From assembly GCF_000092865.1 (NCBI RefSeq), contig NC_014151.1, forward strand, positions 3,534,001-3,598,000: a stretch of DNA of 64,000 nucleotides, written 5' to 3'. Below, in pieces: positions 18,476-27,442 of this stretch (its first letter is position 1; every line of letters begins with the position of its first letter). Under the pieces are notes generated by a model that worked only from the letters and a program-made list of their open reading frames with translations, did no database searches and was not told the origin of the DNA. Made by a program: the position numbers and the translations under genes. This stretch comes from Cellulomonas flavigena DSM 20109 (GTDB taxonomy: Bacteria > Actinomycetota > Actinomycetes > Actinomycetales > Cellulomonadaceae).

Positions 18476-20035
18476 TCAGTTGCCGCGGACGAAGCCGGCG
18501 GAAGGTGCGTGGATGCCGTCGACGAAGGCCCGCTGGGAGTCCTCGCGCGAGGTGATCTTCCAGTCGTTGGTGACCCGCTGGCCGCCGCTGATCGTCGTGA
18601 CGGTGTGGTGGAACCAGGCGAACCCGATGACGTCGGAGTTCTCCGGCTTCGCGAGCGAGCGGAACAGGTCCGCGACCCAGGCGGGCTTGTCGCCCCCGCC
18701 GGTCTCCGAGGCGCCGATCTCCGCGAGGAGGATCGGCTTGCTCGTGATGGCGCGCAGCTGCTTCAGCGACCGGTCGAACGTGTACGAGAACGTCGCGGTC
18801 TGGTCCGCCGCGAACGGCGGGCGGTAGTAGCCGGACAGGCCGACCCAGTCGACGTACTCGTCCCCCGGGTACATGCTCGCCGTGTACGCCAACGACACGT
18901 TGCGCTGGGGCAGGTTGTTGACGATGTTCGGCGACCAGACCCAGATGACGTGCTCGTTGGCGCCCTCGGCCTGGAAGATGTCGTGCACGTGCCGCCACAT
19001 CTTCACGTAGTCACCGCGGTTGTTGCCGTTGACCTGCACGCCGTTGGAGCCGAGCTCGCCCCACGGGTACCAGCCGCCGTTCATCTCGTGGTTGAGGCGG
19101 ATCGCGACGGGCAGCCCGAGCGCCTTGACGTCCCGGGCGTACTGCCGCAGGTAGTCGTCGAACGCGCCGCCGATGATGCGCGGCAAGGAGTACTCGGGCT
19201 CGGTCGCCTGGCTGTTGCTCGCCTCCATCGGACGGGACTCCCACGTCACCATGGGCAGGACGCCCTTGGTCCAGGAGCGCTCGACCGCGTCGGGGCGGAA
19301 CGGCGTGTCCCAGCCCTGGAAGTACCCGCCCAGGTTCGGCTGGACGCCGACGGTCGCGCTGACCTCGTCGAACTCCGCCCAGGAGAACGGCGACTGGGCG
19401 GTGTACAGGCCGAAGTAGCGGTCCGTGGGGTGCACGATCGCGTCCCTGGCGGGCGCGGTCGGGCGGACGGGCCTGGCGGCCTCCGCGCGGGCCGCGGCCG
19501 CCGCCCGGGCGAACTCGACCTGCGACCGCGCGACGGCCTCGCGGATGGCGGCGCCCTCGGCGTCGCCCCTGGCGTCGGCGAGCCGGCGCTCGAGAGCCGC
19601 CTTCTGCTGGGCGCTCGCCTGCGCCGCAGCCTTGTCCGCGGCGGCCTTCTGCTTGCCGCGCGCAGCGGCGGCGGCCTTCTCGGCCTGCGCCTTGGCGCTG
19701 CCGCGCTCCGCCGCGGCGGCCTTCTCGGCCTCCGCCTTCGCCGTGCCCGACGCCACGCCGGCGGCACGCTCGGCGGCGGCCTTCTCCTGCCCGCGCCGAA
19801 GGTTCTCGAGCTCCTCGTCGCGGTCCCGCAGGATCGCCTCGAGGTCGGCGTTCTCCTGCTCGAGCTGCTTCTCGGCCGCCGTCTTCAGGGGCCCGGGGGT
19901 GGCGCCCGACGGTGAGAGCCACACGATGCCGGTCACGACACCGAGGGCCAGCGCCAGGACGAACGCGCTCAGCTTGCCGACGAGACCGAGGCGACCCGTG
20001 AGGGTCCACCAGTGCTTTCCGGTGTGCTCAGACAT
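18476..20035 (-). CDS. Membrane-anchored GH26-like glycoside hydrolase
   Basis: A 519-aa type II membrane protein. Residues about 22-42 form one membrane helix, then a long Ala/Glu/Lys-rich segment (about 50-185) with strong coiled-coil character makes a stalk. The outer domain (about 200-510) resembles GH26: the acid/base glutamate lies in RLNHEMNGGWYPWG (about 313) and the nucleophile in ILLAEIGASE (about 436), with WVWSPNIVNN between. GH26 enzymes cut beta-mannans, mixed-linkage glucans or xylans; the true substrate here is probably the polymer of its neighbour. It overlaps the GT2 gene by 8 nt and precedes ugd by 20 nt, so a role in trimming, release or anchoring of that polymer is inferred. 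Confidence 0.85.
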   Translation of the reverse strand: MSEHTGKHWWTLTGRLGLVGKLSAFVLALALGVVTGIVWLSPSGATPGPLKTAAEKQLEQENADLEAILRDRDEELENLRRGQEKAAAERAAGVASGTAKAEAEKAAAAERGSAKAQAEKAAAAARGKQKAAADKAAAQASAQQKAALERRLADARGDAEGAAIREAVARSQVEFARAAAAARAEAARPVRPTAPARDAIVHPTDRYFGLYTAQSPFSWAEFDEVSATVGVQPNLGGYFQGWDTPFRPDAVERSWTKGVLPMVTWESRPMEASNSQATEPEYSLPRIIGGAFDDYLRQYARDVKALGLPVAIRLNHEMNGGWYPWGELGSNGVQVNGNNRGDYVKMWRHVHDIFQAEGANEHVIWVWSPNIVNNLPQRNVSLAYTASMYPGDEYVDWVGLSGYYRPPFAADQTATFSYTFDRSLKQLRAITSKPILLAEIGASETGGGDKPAWVADLFRSLAKPENSDVIGFAWFHHTVTTISGGQRVTNDWKITSREDSQRAFVDGIHAPSAGFVRGN

Positions 20036-21623
20036 AGACCACCGCCATGAGGGCGAACATCGACAGACCGATCAGGTAGGGGACGAGTGCGAGGGGGTTG
20101 TACCGGCGGGCCGGCACGGCCTCGGCCTGCACCTGGGCCCGCGTGCGCGGTGCGGCCTCGACCTGGGCGACGACCTGCGGCAGGGCGACGGTCTCGGCCT
20201 GGGGCTCGGTGCGCAGCGCGGTGCGACGCGGGTTCGCGACCCCCGAGCCGCTGCGGGGCGTCTCGGGGCCGGGCTGGGTCGGCACGACGTGCCGGTCGAC
20301 GACGTCGACGGGCGCGGTGGCCGACGACGTGCTCTCGAGCTGCCCCATGAGGTCGAGCTGCCCGGCGTCCTGCTGCCCGGCGGTGTAGGCACCCGCGCGG
20401 GTCCCCCAGCCGGCGACGTGCGCCATGCGGAAGAAGCCGAGGAGCCGGATCGGCATGAGGAACAGCGTCGAGGTGATGATGAACACCGGCAGGCGGAAGA
20501 AGTCCGAGGGCTTCTCCTGCAGGTGCCGGATCTGGCGGATCGCCATGGACAGCACCGAGGACACGACCATGAGGCCGATGACCCACGCCCAGCCCTGCAG
20601 GCCCGTCGTGCCGGCCAGCAGCGCCTGGTACAGGTTGATGCCCGTGCCGGAGACGGCGCGGTAGACCCAGCCGGCGATCGTCCCGAACAGCAGGAACGGC
20701 AGGATGATGTCGACGAGGAAGAAGATCGCCAGGACCGGCGCGTGGCCGAGCATCCACGGCAGCATGCGCAGGGTGTTGTACTGGCTGCCCCGCGACCAGC
20801 GCAGCTGCTGCTTGTAGAGCTTCTTGACCTGCAGCGGAGCGTCCGTGTAGCACAGGCTCGTGTGCTGGTAGACGGTGCGGTAGCCGGCCTTGAGCGTGAG
20901 GTTCGTCAGCGTGCGGTCGTCGGAGACCTCGAGGAAGACGCCGAGGAACTTCTCGGTCATGAACTTGTCCATGACCTGCATGAGGATGTGCCGGCGGAAC
21001 GCGATGGTGCGCCCGGGGAGGCAGCCGACCTGGCCGAGCACCGACTGCGCGGGCATCGAGTACAGCGCGCGGGTGTTCTCCAGCCAGTCCGCCCAGCGGG
21101 TGATCCAGGACCGGTTCGGCTCGAGGATGCGCTGGCGCGTGGTGACGCCGCCGACGGACGCGTCGGCGAACGGCTTGACCAGCTCGGACAGCGTGTTCTC
21201 GGTCCAGACGGTGTCGGAGTCGACGAGCACGGTGATGTCGCCGCGCGACATCTGGGTGCCGATCTTCACGGCGTTGCGCTTGCCGGGGATCGGGGTGTGG
21301 ACACGCTGGACGACGGGCCCGAACTCGTCGCAGACGGCCTCGAGGCCCGGGTTGGGCGCGCCGTTGATGACGACGATGACCTCGTCGGGCTTCTGGTCGA
21401 CGATGCGCTGGAGCACGTCGCGGAACAGGTCGAGCGGCTCGTCGACCACGGGGACGACGACGCTCGTGCTGATGTCGTGGGGGGCCGTGTACGGGCGGTA
21501 TCGCCGCGACAGCACGACCTTGAGGATCCAGAGCGCCCAGACGACGGTCGAGAAGACGGCGAAGAGGTAGATCTCGCTCTGTCCCTCGAACATGTGCCGG
21601 AGCTGGAGGATGAAGATGAACAT
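20028..21623 (-). CDS. Processive GT2 polysaccharide synthase
   Basis: Inner-membrane 531-aa synthase of the hyaluronan/cellulose/NodC type. One N-terminal helix is followed by the GT-A domain: VVVPVVDEPLDLF, the metal site VLVDSDTVW (about 135), the acceptor aspartate EVSDDRTLTN, and the processivity motif QQLRWSRG (Q-x-x-R-W, about 273). Four or five further helices form the export channel. A Pro/Gln-rich cytoplasmic segment and a last helix (NPLALVPYLIGLSMFALM) end the protein. ATG 21623 was chosen over upstream starts because AGGAG lies 5 nt before it. It heads the operon with the GH26-like gene and ugd. The product is unknown; UDP-GlcA use is inferred from ugd. Confidence 0.9.
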   Translation of the reverse strand: MFIFILQLRHMFEGQSEIYLFAVFSTVVWALWILKVVLSRRYRPYTAPHDISTSVVVPVVDEPLDLFRDVLQRIVDQKPDEVIVVINGAPNPGLEAVCDEFGPVVQRVHTPIPGKRNAVKIGTQMSRGDITVLVDSDTVWTENTLSELVKPFADASVGGVTTRQRILEPNRSWITRWADWLENTRALYSMPAQSVLGQVGCLPGRTIAFRRHILMQVMDKFMTEKFLGVFLEVSDDRTLTNLTLKAGYRTVYQHTSLCYTDAPLQVKKLYKQQLRWSRGSQYNTLRMLPWMLGHAPVLAIFFLVDIILPFLLFGTIAGWVYRAVSGTGINLYQALLAGTTGLQGWAWVIGLMVVSSVLSMAIRQIRHLQEKPSDFFRLPVFIITSTLFLMPIRLLGFFRMAHVAGWGTRAGAYTAGQQDAGQLDLMGQLESTSSATAPVDVVDRHVVPTQPGPETPRSGSGVANPRRTALRTEPQAETVALPQVVAQVEAAPRTRAQVQAEAVPARRYNPLALVPYLIGLSMFALMAVVYV

Positions 21624-21884
21624 GGGTCTCCTGTGCAGACCTGACGGATGACGCTGCCCGACGTCGTCGGCGCGCAGCACGGCATGCCGGACGAGCCGGC
21701 GGTGCGGCCCGAGGGCCCTGGGGGTCCGACGGGGCGGTGGCGCCGGGACGGTCGCGGGCCGTCATCCGTGCGTGCGCCGGTGCCGTGCGTCGCTGGTTCG
21801 CGGCGCTGTGTCGGTGGGTCAACTGTGCGCGTCGACATCGACATGTGGAAGCGGTTCGGAGCATTCGGATTGAAACGACTCATC

Positions 21885-21912
21885 GGACATATGTCCAGGT
21901 GGACAGGCGTCC
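21885..21912. promoter_or_regulatory. Array of four alternating GGAC/GTCC half-sites
   Basis: GGAC at 21885, GTCC at 21893, GGAC at 21901 and GTCC at 21909, each separated by exactly 4 nt. The first pair forms the perfect 12-bp palindrome GGACATATGTCC. Such strict phasing suggests cooperative binding of a dimeric regulator to two or more overlapping operators, 262-289 nt upstream of the GT2 start. Confidence 0.6.
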
Positions 21913-21978
21913 GGCAACCGACACCCAGGTCACCCCACGCATGGGTGACGATAGGCGAACCAGCCGCTCAGCGCAGGT

Positions 21979-21993
21979 TGTGACCGAGTTCAC
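21979..21993. promoter_or_regulatory. Crp/GlxR-like site
   Basis: TGTGA-N6-TCAC matches the Crp/GlxR consensus TGTGA-N6-TCACA in all but the last base. It lies between the divergent GT2 operon and MFS gene, so cAMP-dependent control of either is possible. Confidence 0.45.
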
Positions 21994-22229
21994 GTCGCCC
22001 GGTCGAGCGCGCCCCCGCCCCGTTTGCGGGGAGTGGCGACACCTCGTCCCGACATCGTCCGGTCGCCCGGCCTGAACCGATTCATTCCCTCTGCGGCGTG
22101 GCCGACGCCACACCCGGTCGGCACCCGGGACCGCCCGCCGGCCGCGGCGGACACCCTCCCGGCGCGCTCCGCGCGGCGCACGGCGGCCCCCGCGACCCAC
22201 CTGCCGCCGCGCGGTGCGACAGTGGAGCC

Positions 22230-23570
22230 ATGCTGCAGCCCTACCGGGACGTCCTCGCGCGTCCTGGCGCACTCGCGTTCTCCGGCACGGGACTCGTCGC
22301 CCGGCTCCCGATGTCCATGGTCGGCATCGGGATCGTCCTGCTGATCTCCGCCCAGTACGGCTCCTACGGGCTGGCAGGCCGCGTCTCCGCGGCGCTCGTG
22401 CTCGCGCAGGCCGTCTGCGGGCCGCAGCTCGCGCGGCTGATCGACCGGCACGGCCAGGCGCGCGTCATGCGGCCCGCGCTCGTCGTGTCCGCCATGAGCC
22501 TCACCGCGCTCGTCGTCGCCGCGTCGCAGCACGCGCCGTCGGCCTGGCTCTACCTCCCCGCCGTGCTCACCGGCGCGACCATCGGCTCGTTCGGGTCGCT
22601 CGTGCGCGCCCGCTGGAACCACGCCCTCGGCACCGACCCGCGGCGCATCCACACCGCGTACTCGCTGGAGTCCGCGTTCGACGAGCTCGTGTTCGTCGTC
22701 GGGCCCGTCGCCGCGACCCTGCTGGCCACCAGCGTGTCACCCGTCGCCGGGCTCGTCGTGCCGGTCGTCGCGATGGTCGTCGGGGGGCTCGCGTTCCTCT
22801 CGCTGCGCGGCACCGAGCCCCCGCCGACCTCGGCGGCCGGGCCGCGCCCCCGCGGCAGCGTGCTCGCCCTGCCGGGCATGGTCGCGATCGTCCTCGTCTT
22901 CGTCGCGATCGGCTCGATCTTCGGCGCCACCGACGTCGCGACCGTCGCCTTCGCCGAGGAGTCCGGTCGCCAGGAGCTGGCCGGCGTGATCCTCGCGGTC
23001 TTCGCCCTCGGCTCGCTCATCTCCGGCCTGCTGTACGGCGCGCGGCACTGGGTGTCCGCGCTGCACCGGCGCTTCGCCATCGGCGTCGTCGCGCTCGCCG
23101 TCGGGGTGTGCGCGTTCTTCCTCGCCCAGTCCCTGTGGGTGCTCGCGGCCGCGATGTTCGTCGTCGGGTTCGCGATCGCGCCGTCGATCATCAACGGCAA
23201 CGCGCTGGTCGCGGAGCTCGTGCCGAGCGGTCGGCTCACCGAGGGCCTCACCTGGGTCAGCACCGGGCTGAGCATCGGCGTGTCCGTCGGTGCGTCGGTC
23301 GCCGGGACGCGCATCGACGCGGACGGCTCGCACGGTGGGTTCCTCGTCGTCGTCGTCTCCGGGGCCGCCGCGCTCGTCGCGACCTTCGGCGCGCTGCCGT
23401 CCCTCGGGAGGCACGCGGCCCGCCACGCCGACCGCGTCCGCACCGCGCACCACGCCGACGCCCGCGCGACCGAGGACGAGCCGCCCAGCCCCACCGCCGG
23501 CGCCACCGTCGCGGCGTGCGAGCTCGCGACGGACCGCACCGCCGACCTGCCGGACGACGCCCGGAGCTGA
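22230..23570 (+). CDS. MFS transporter
   Basis: A 446-aa integral membrane protein with about 11-12 hydrophobic helices and the loop-2/3 MFS signature (LARLIDRHGQARVMRPAL). A second set of helices follows a hydrophilic mid-loop (RGTEPPPTSAAGPRPRG), and the C-terminal 60 residues are polar and cytoplasmic. The ATG at 22230 has GGAG at proper distance and starts just before helix 1. The type resembles drug/metabolite exporters, but no substrate can be given. Its long upstream gap is shared with the divergent polysaccharide operon; pyruvate oxidase follows 72 nt downstream with its own ribosome site (GGAGGT). Confidence 0.88.
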   Translation: MLQPYRDVLARPGALAFSGTGLVARLPMSMVGIGIVLLISAQYGSYGLAGRVSAALVLAQAVCGPQLARLIDRHGQARVMRPALVVSAMSLTALVVAASQHAPSAWLYLPAVLTGATIGSFGSLVRARWNHALGTDPRRIHTAYSLESAFDELVFVVGPVAATLLATSVSPVAGLVVPVVAMVVGGLAFLSLRGTEPPPTSAAGPRPRGSVLALPGMVAIVLVFVAIGSIFGATDVATVAFAEESGRQELAGVILAVFALGSLISGLLYGARHWVSALHRRFAIGVVALAVGVCAFFLAQSLWVLAAAMFVVGFAIAPSIINGNALVAELVPSGRLTEGLTWVSTGLSIGVSVGASVAGTRIDADGSHGGFLVVVVSGAAALVATFGALPSLGRHAARHADRVRTAHHADARATEDEPPSPTAGATVAACELATDRTADLPDDARS

Positions 23571-23642
23571 CCTGGCCCGGGTGCGCCCAGCTGCGCCACC
23601 ACCCACGATGAAGGTGCACCCCCACCCGCACCGGAGGTCACC

Positions 23643-25412
23643 GTGGCACGTCGCACCGTCGCCGACCAGCTCGTCGCCCAGATCGTCGCCGCCGGCGCGC
23701 GGCACGTCTACGGGATCGTCGGGGACTCGCTCAACCCCGTCGTGGACGCCGTCCGACGCGCGCACGAGGCGGGCGTCGACATCTCGTGGGTGCACGTGCG
23801 CCACGAGGAGGCCGGGGCGTTCGCCGCCGCCGCCGAGGCCGAGGTGACCGGGAGGCTCGCGGTGTGCGCGGGCTCCTGCGGCCCCGGCAACCTGCACCTG
23901 ATCAACGGGCTGTACGACGCGAACCGCACGCGCGTCCCGGTGCTCGCCATCGCGTCGCACATCCCCAGCGCGCAGATCGGCACGAGCTACTTCCAGGAGA
24001 CGCACCCCGACCGGCTGTTCCTCGAGTGCTCGGTGTACTCCGAGCTCGTCTCGTCCGCCGCGCAGGCGCCGCGCGTCATCCGCTCCGCGATCCACCACGC
24101 GTACGGCGGGCCCGGCGTCGCCGTCCTCAGCCTGCCCGGCGACGTCGCCGACGAGGCCGCGCACGACGACGGCATCGACGTGCTCACTCCTCCCCCGCCG
24201 CCGCGGGTCGTGCCCGACGTCGCGGCCGTGCATGCCCTCGCCGAGGCGATCGACGCCGCCGGCAAGGTGACGATCTTCGCCGGGGCGGGGTGCGCCGGCG
24301 CCCGGCAGGACGTGTTCGCGCTCGCCGAGCACCTCCACGCGCCCGTCGGGCACTCGTTGCGCGGCAAGGAGCACGTGCAGGTCGACAACCCGTTCGACGT
24401 CGGGATGTCCGGGCTGCTCGGGTACGGCGCGTGCCAGGCCGCCGTCGAGGGCGCGGACCTCCTGCTGCTGCTCGGCACGGACTTCCCCTACGACCAGTTC
24501 CTGCCCACCGACGTGCGCACCGCGCAGGTCGACGTCGACCCCACGCACCTGGGGCGACGCACGCGCAACGACCTCGTCGTGCTCGGTGACGTCGGCGAGA
24601 CCGTGCGCGCGCTGCTGCCGCTCGTGCAGCGCAAGCGCAGCCGCAGGTTCCTCGACTCGATGCTGAAGAAGCACCGGCGCGCCATGGAGGGCGTCGTCGG
24701 CGCGTACACCAAGGACGTCGAGCACCGCACGCCGATCCACCCCGAGTACGCCGCGGTGGTCCTCGACGAGGAGGCGGCCGACGACGCCGTGTTCACGGTC
24801 GACACCGGCATGTGCAACGTCTGGGCCGCGCGTTACGTCACGCCCAACGGGCGGCGGCGCGTCATCGGCTCGTTCCTGCACGGCTCCATGGCGAACGCCG
24901 TGCCGCACGCCATCGGTGCGGCGCTCGCGCAGCGCGACGACGGCGGGCCGCGGCGGCACGTCGTCGCCATGGCCGGCGACGGTGGGCTGTCGATGCTGCT
25001 GGGCGAGCTGGTGACCCTCAAGCACTACGACCTGCCGGTGAAGATCGTGCTGTTCGACAACGCCACGCTGGGCATGGTGCGCCTGGAGATGCTCGTCGAC
25101 GGGCTGCCGTCGTACGCCACGGACTCCCCGACCGTCGACTACGCGGCCGTCGCGCAGGCCATCGGCATCCCGGCCGTGCGCGTCTCGGAGCCCACCGAGA
25201 TCCGGGGAGCCCTGCGGCAGGCGTTCGCGCACGACGGCCCCGCGCTCGTCGACCTCGTCACCGACCCGCGCGCGCTGTCGCTGCCACCGAAGATCACGCG
25301 CAAGCAGGTCACGGGCTTCACGGCCGCGATGTCGAAGGAGGTCCTCGGCGGCGGCCTCGGCGAGGTCATGGCGATGGCCCGCTCCAACCTCCGCAACGTG
25401 CCCCGCCCCTGA
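23643..25412 (+). CDS. poxB: Pyruvate oxidase/dehydrogenase, ThDP-dependent
   Basis: A 589-aa peripheral flavoenzyme of the PoxB type that oxidises pyruvate to acetate and CO2 and passes electrons to quinones. The GTG start at 23643 follows CCGGAGGTCACC. The N-terminal pyrimidine-binding domain has VYGIVGDSLNPVVDA and the catalytic glutamate in VRHEEAGAFAAA (about 57). The central FAD-binding domain follows, and the ThDP-Mg motif starts at MAGDGGLSMLLGELVTL (about 440) and runs to LFDNA. The C-terminal region is somewhat longer than the core and may hold the lipid-binding segment. Members of the acetolactate synthase family are the alternative, but the opening motif favours PoxB. Confidence 0.88.
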   Translation: MARRTVADQLVAQIVAAGARHVYGIVGDSLNPVVDAVRRAHEAGVDISWVHVRHEEAGAFAAAAEAEVTGRLAVCAGSCGPGNLHLINGLYDANRTRVPVLAIASHIPSAQIGTSYFQETHPDRLFLECSVYSELVSSAAQAPRVIRSAIHHAYGGPGVAVLSLPGDVADEAAHDDGIDVLTPPPPPRVVPDVAAVHALAEAIDAAGKVTIFAGAGCAGARQDVFALAEHLHAPVGHSLRGKEHVQVDNPFDVGMSGLLGYGACQAAVEGADLLLLLGTDFPYDQFLPTDVRTAQVDVDPTHLGRRTRNDLVVLGDVGETVRALLPLVQRKRSRRFLDSMLKKHRRAMEGVVGAYTKDVEHRTPIHPEYAAVVLDEEAADDAVFTVDTGMCNVWAARYVTPNGRRRVIGSFLHGSMANAVPHAIGAALAQRDDGGPRRHVVAMAGDGGLSMLLGELVTLKHYDLPVKIVLFDNATLGMVRLEMLVDGLPSYATDSPTVDYAAVAQAIGIPAVRVSEPTEIRGALRQAFAHDGPALVDLVTDPRALSLPPKITRKQVTGFTAAMSKEVLGGGLGEVMAMARSNLRNVPRP

Positions 25413-25418
25413 CCCCCT

Positions 25419-25549
25419 CGACCGGAACCCCGCTCACCGATGCCCACCACCAACGGTGACCCACGTTCCGCTCGGCGACTCTCCCGTCCGCCGAGCGGAA
25501 CCTGGCTCACCGACCCGGGCGTCGGAACGTGAGTGGGGTTCCGGTGGCG
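25419..25549. repeat. Nested inverted-repeat element, family 1 (second locus)
   Basis: Four units of the same consensus as at 6.2 kb, alternating in orientation, at 25419-25439 (+), 25454-25477 (-), 25490-25512 (+) and about 25529-25549 (-). The inner pair forms a stem of about 20 nt around CTCGGCG/CGCCGAG. It fills the 152-bp convergent gap between poxB and an MFS gene, so it could also act as a terminator here. Confidence 0.8.
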
Positions 25550-25564
25550 GGTCGGGCGGGCGGG

Positions 25565-26848
25565 TCAGGGGGTCGGGTTCTCCGCGTCGTACTGCCAGAA
25601 GGCGCGCTGGGCGCGGACCAGCAGCCACAGCAGGACGACGCACGCCACACCGCCGAGCACCGCGGCCCAGCCCTCGCCGACGCGCACCGACAACGCCCCG
25701 AGCACCAGCTCGCCCAGCCGCGGGCCGCCGGCGACGACGACCACGAACACGCCCTGCAGGCGGCCGCGCATGTCGTCGGGGGTCGCGGTCTGCAGGATCG
25801 TCTGGCGGAACACGGACGACACCGCGTCCGACGCGCCCGCCAGCGCGAGCGTCACGACGGCGAGCGCCAGCGCGACCGGCAGCACGCCGGTCGGTGACGT
25901 CGGGCCCGCGACGACGAGCACGAGGCCGAACGCGACGATCGACAGACCCCACGCGGTGATCGCCAGCGCGATGACGCGCCCCTGCCAGCGCACCCGCGCC
26001 AGCCCGCCGGAGAACAGCCCGGCCACGATCCCGCCGGCCGCGACGGCCGCCAGCAGCACGCCCGTCGTCGTCTCGCCACCGCCCAGGTAGAGCACGCCGA
26101 CGGCGGGGAACAGCACGCGCGGCATGGACGTCACCATGGCGATCAGGTCGACGACGAACGTCATGCGCACGTTCGGCTGCGTGCCCAGGTACCGCAGCCC
26201 GTCGACGACCGAGCCGAGGCCGAGCCGCTCGCTGCGGTGCGCCGAGGGCTCGGGCGGCACGGGCGGCAGGCGCAGCAGCGCCGCGAGCGCGAACGTGAAG
26301 AGCGCGGCGTCGACCGCGTACGCCCAGGTGTAGCCGATGCCCGCGACGAGCCCGGCGCCCACGAGGGGACCGACCGTGAGGGCGACGTTCCACCCCATGG
26401 TCTGCAGCGCGTTCGCCGCCGGCATGAGCCGCGGCTCCAGCAGGCGCGGGACGATCGCCATGCGCGCGGGCGAGTTCACGGCACCGGCCGCCGACTGCAC
26501 CGCCACCAGCGCGTACAGCACCCCGACGTGCTCGTTGCCGGCCGCGGCCTGCGCGACGAGCGCGAGCACGGCGACCCACGACACGACCGAGGCCACGAGC
26601 GCGACAGTGCGCCGGTCGTAGTGGTCGACGAGCGCGCCGCCGTACAGCCCGAACACGATCAGCGGCACGAGCGCGCAGACCCCCAGCACCCCGACCGCGA
26701 ACGTCGACTGCGTCAGGGCGTACACCTGCAGGCCCACGGCGACCACGGTGAGCTGCGCGCCGAGGTTCGCCACCGACAGCCCGAGCCACAGCCGCCGGAA
26801 CGCCGGGCTGACGCGCACGGGCGTCAGGTCGACGAGCAGCGAACGCAC
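25565..26848 (-). CDS. MFS exporter, EntS-like
   Basis: A 427-aa membrane protein with 12 predicted helices. The sequence resembles the EntS/MFS_3 group: VSPAFRRLWLGLSVANLGAQ at the start, the loop motif GGALVDHYDRRTVALVAS, VNSPARMAIVPRLLEP, and the late conserved QTATPDDMRGRLQGVF. These proteins export siderophores, drugs or other small molecules; which one is not visible. The start at 26848 is followed shortly by the first helix. It is convergent with poxB across the repeat element and follows gntK in the same direction with a 67-nt gap that holds another repeat unit, so it may be a separate transcript. Confidence 0.9.
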   Translation of the reverse strand: MRSLLVDLTPVRVSPAFRRLWLGLSVANLGAQLTVVAVGLQVYALTQSTFAVGVLGVCALVPLIVFGLYGGALVDHYDRRTVALVASVVSWVAVLALVAQAAAGNEHVGVLYALVAVQSAAGAVNSPARMAIVPRLLEPRLMPAANALQTMGWNVALTVGPLVGAGLVAGIGYTWAYAVDAALFTFALAALLRLPPVPPEPSAHRSERLGLGSVVDGLRYLGTQPNVRMTFVVDLIAMVTSMPRVLFPAVGVLYLGGGETTTGVLLAAVAAGGIVAGLFSGGLARVRWQGRVIALAITAWGLSIVAFGLVLVVAGPTSPTGVLPVALALAVVTLALAGASDAVSSVFRQTILQTATPDDMRGRLQGVFVVVVAGGPRLGELVLGALSVRVGEGWAAVLGGVACVVLLWLLVRAQRAFWQYDAENPTP

Positions 26849-26891
26849 CCGAGCACCCTACGTTGCCCGGGGCAACGAGCCACCTCCCGCC

Positions 26892-26909
26892 CGCGAGACG
26901 TCGATCCGG
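26892..26909 (+). repeat. Intergenic repeat unit, family 2 (copy 2)
   Basis: CGCGAGACGTCGATCCGG in the 67-nt gap between gntK and the EntS-like gene. It matches the copy at 27528-27545 (opposite strand) at 17 of 18 positions. Confidence 0.6.
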
Positions 26910-26915
26910 CCCGGA

Positions 26916-27416
26916 TCAGGTGAGGGCGGTCAGCACGTCGGCGGCGACGGCGTCCGGTGGGCCGCCGACCGGGACGGTGACGCCGTCCTCGTCGGGGGCG
27001 AGGGGCTCGAGGGTCGCGAGCTGGGAGTCGAGGAGCGCCGGGGGCATCCAGTGGCCCGTGCGTGTCGCGACGCGCCGGCGCAGGACGTCACCGGTCACGT
27101 CGAGCAGCACGAAGCGCACGCGGCCCGTCGCCTCGCGCAGCACCGCGCGGTAGGAGCGCCGCAGCGCCGAGCACGCGACGACCGTCGACGTGCCCGCGCC
27201 GGCGTGCTCGGTCATCGCGTCGCGCACCGCGGCCAGCCAGGGTTCGCGGTCCTCGTCGAGCAGGGCGACGCCCGCGCTCATCCGCGCGACGTTCGCCTCC
27301 GGGTGGAGGTCGTCGCCCTCGAGGAACGGGCGTCCGAGACGCCGCGCGAGCTCGCGACCGACGGTCGACTTGCCGATGCCGGACACGCCCATGACCACCA
27401 GGTGCTCGACGTCCAC
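26916..27416 (-). CDS. gntK: Gluconokinase
   Basis: A 166-aa cytoplasmic kinase of the GntK family converting gluconate to 6-phosphogluconate with ATP. The P-loop is VVMGVSGIGKSTVGRELA (residues 7-24), followed by the gluconate-binding FLEGDDLHPEANVARMSAG. The lid region is CSALRRSYRAVLREA, and TGHWMPPALLDSQLATLEP near the C-terminus is diagnostic of gluconokinase rather than shikimate kinase. Length is typical. No permease or regulator of gluconate use is adjacent, so it may feed the pentose phosphate pathway alone. Both flanks hold family 2 repeats. Confidence 0.95.
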   Translation of the reverse strand: MDVEHLVVMGVSGIGKSTVGRELARRLGRPFLEGDDLHPEANVARMSAGVALLDEDREPWLAAVRDAMTEHAGAGTSTVVACSALRRSYRAVLREATGRVRFVLLDVTGDVLRRRVATRTGHWMPPALLDSQLATLEPLAPDEDGVTVPVGGPPDAVAADVLTALT

Positions 27417-27442
27417 GTGCCCACCCTGCCATCCGACCGGGG

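Larger units (their letters stand above)
21624..22229. other. 606-bp intergenic control region, no gene
   Basis: Divergent gap between the polysaccharide operon and an MFS gene. It holds an unusually AT-rich pocket (about 21835-21900), the GGAC/GTCC array, a 7-bp inverted repeat (GTCACCC at 21929, GGGTGAC at 21943) and a Crp-like site. I see no credible reading frame with a ribosome site. Confidence 0.7.
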
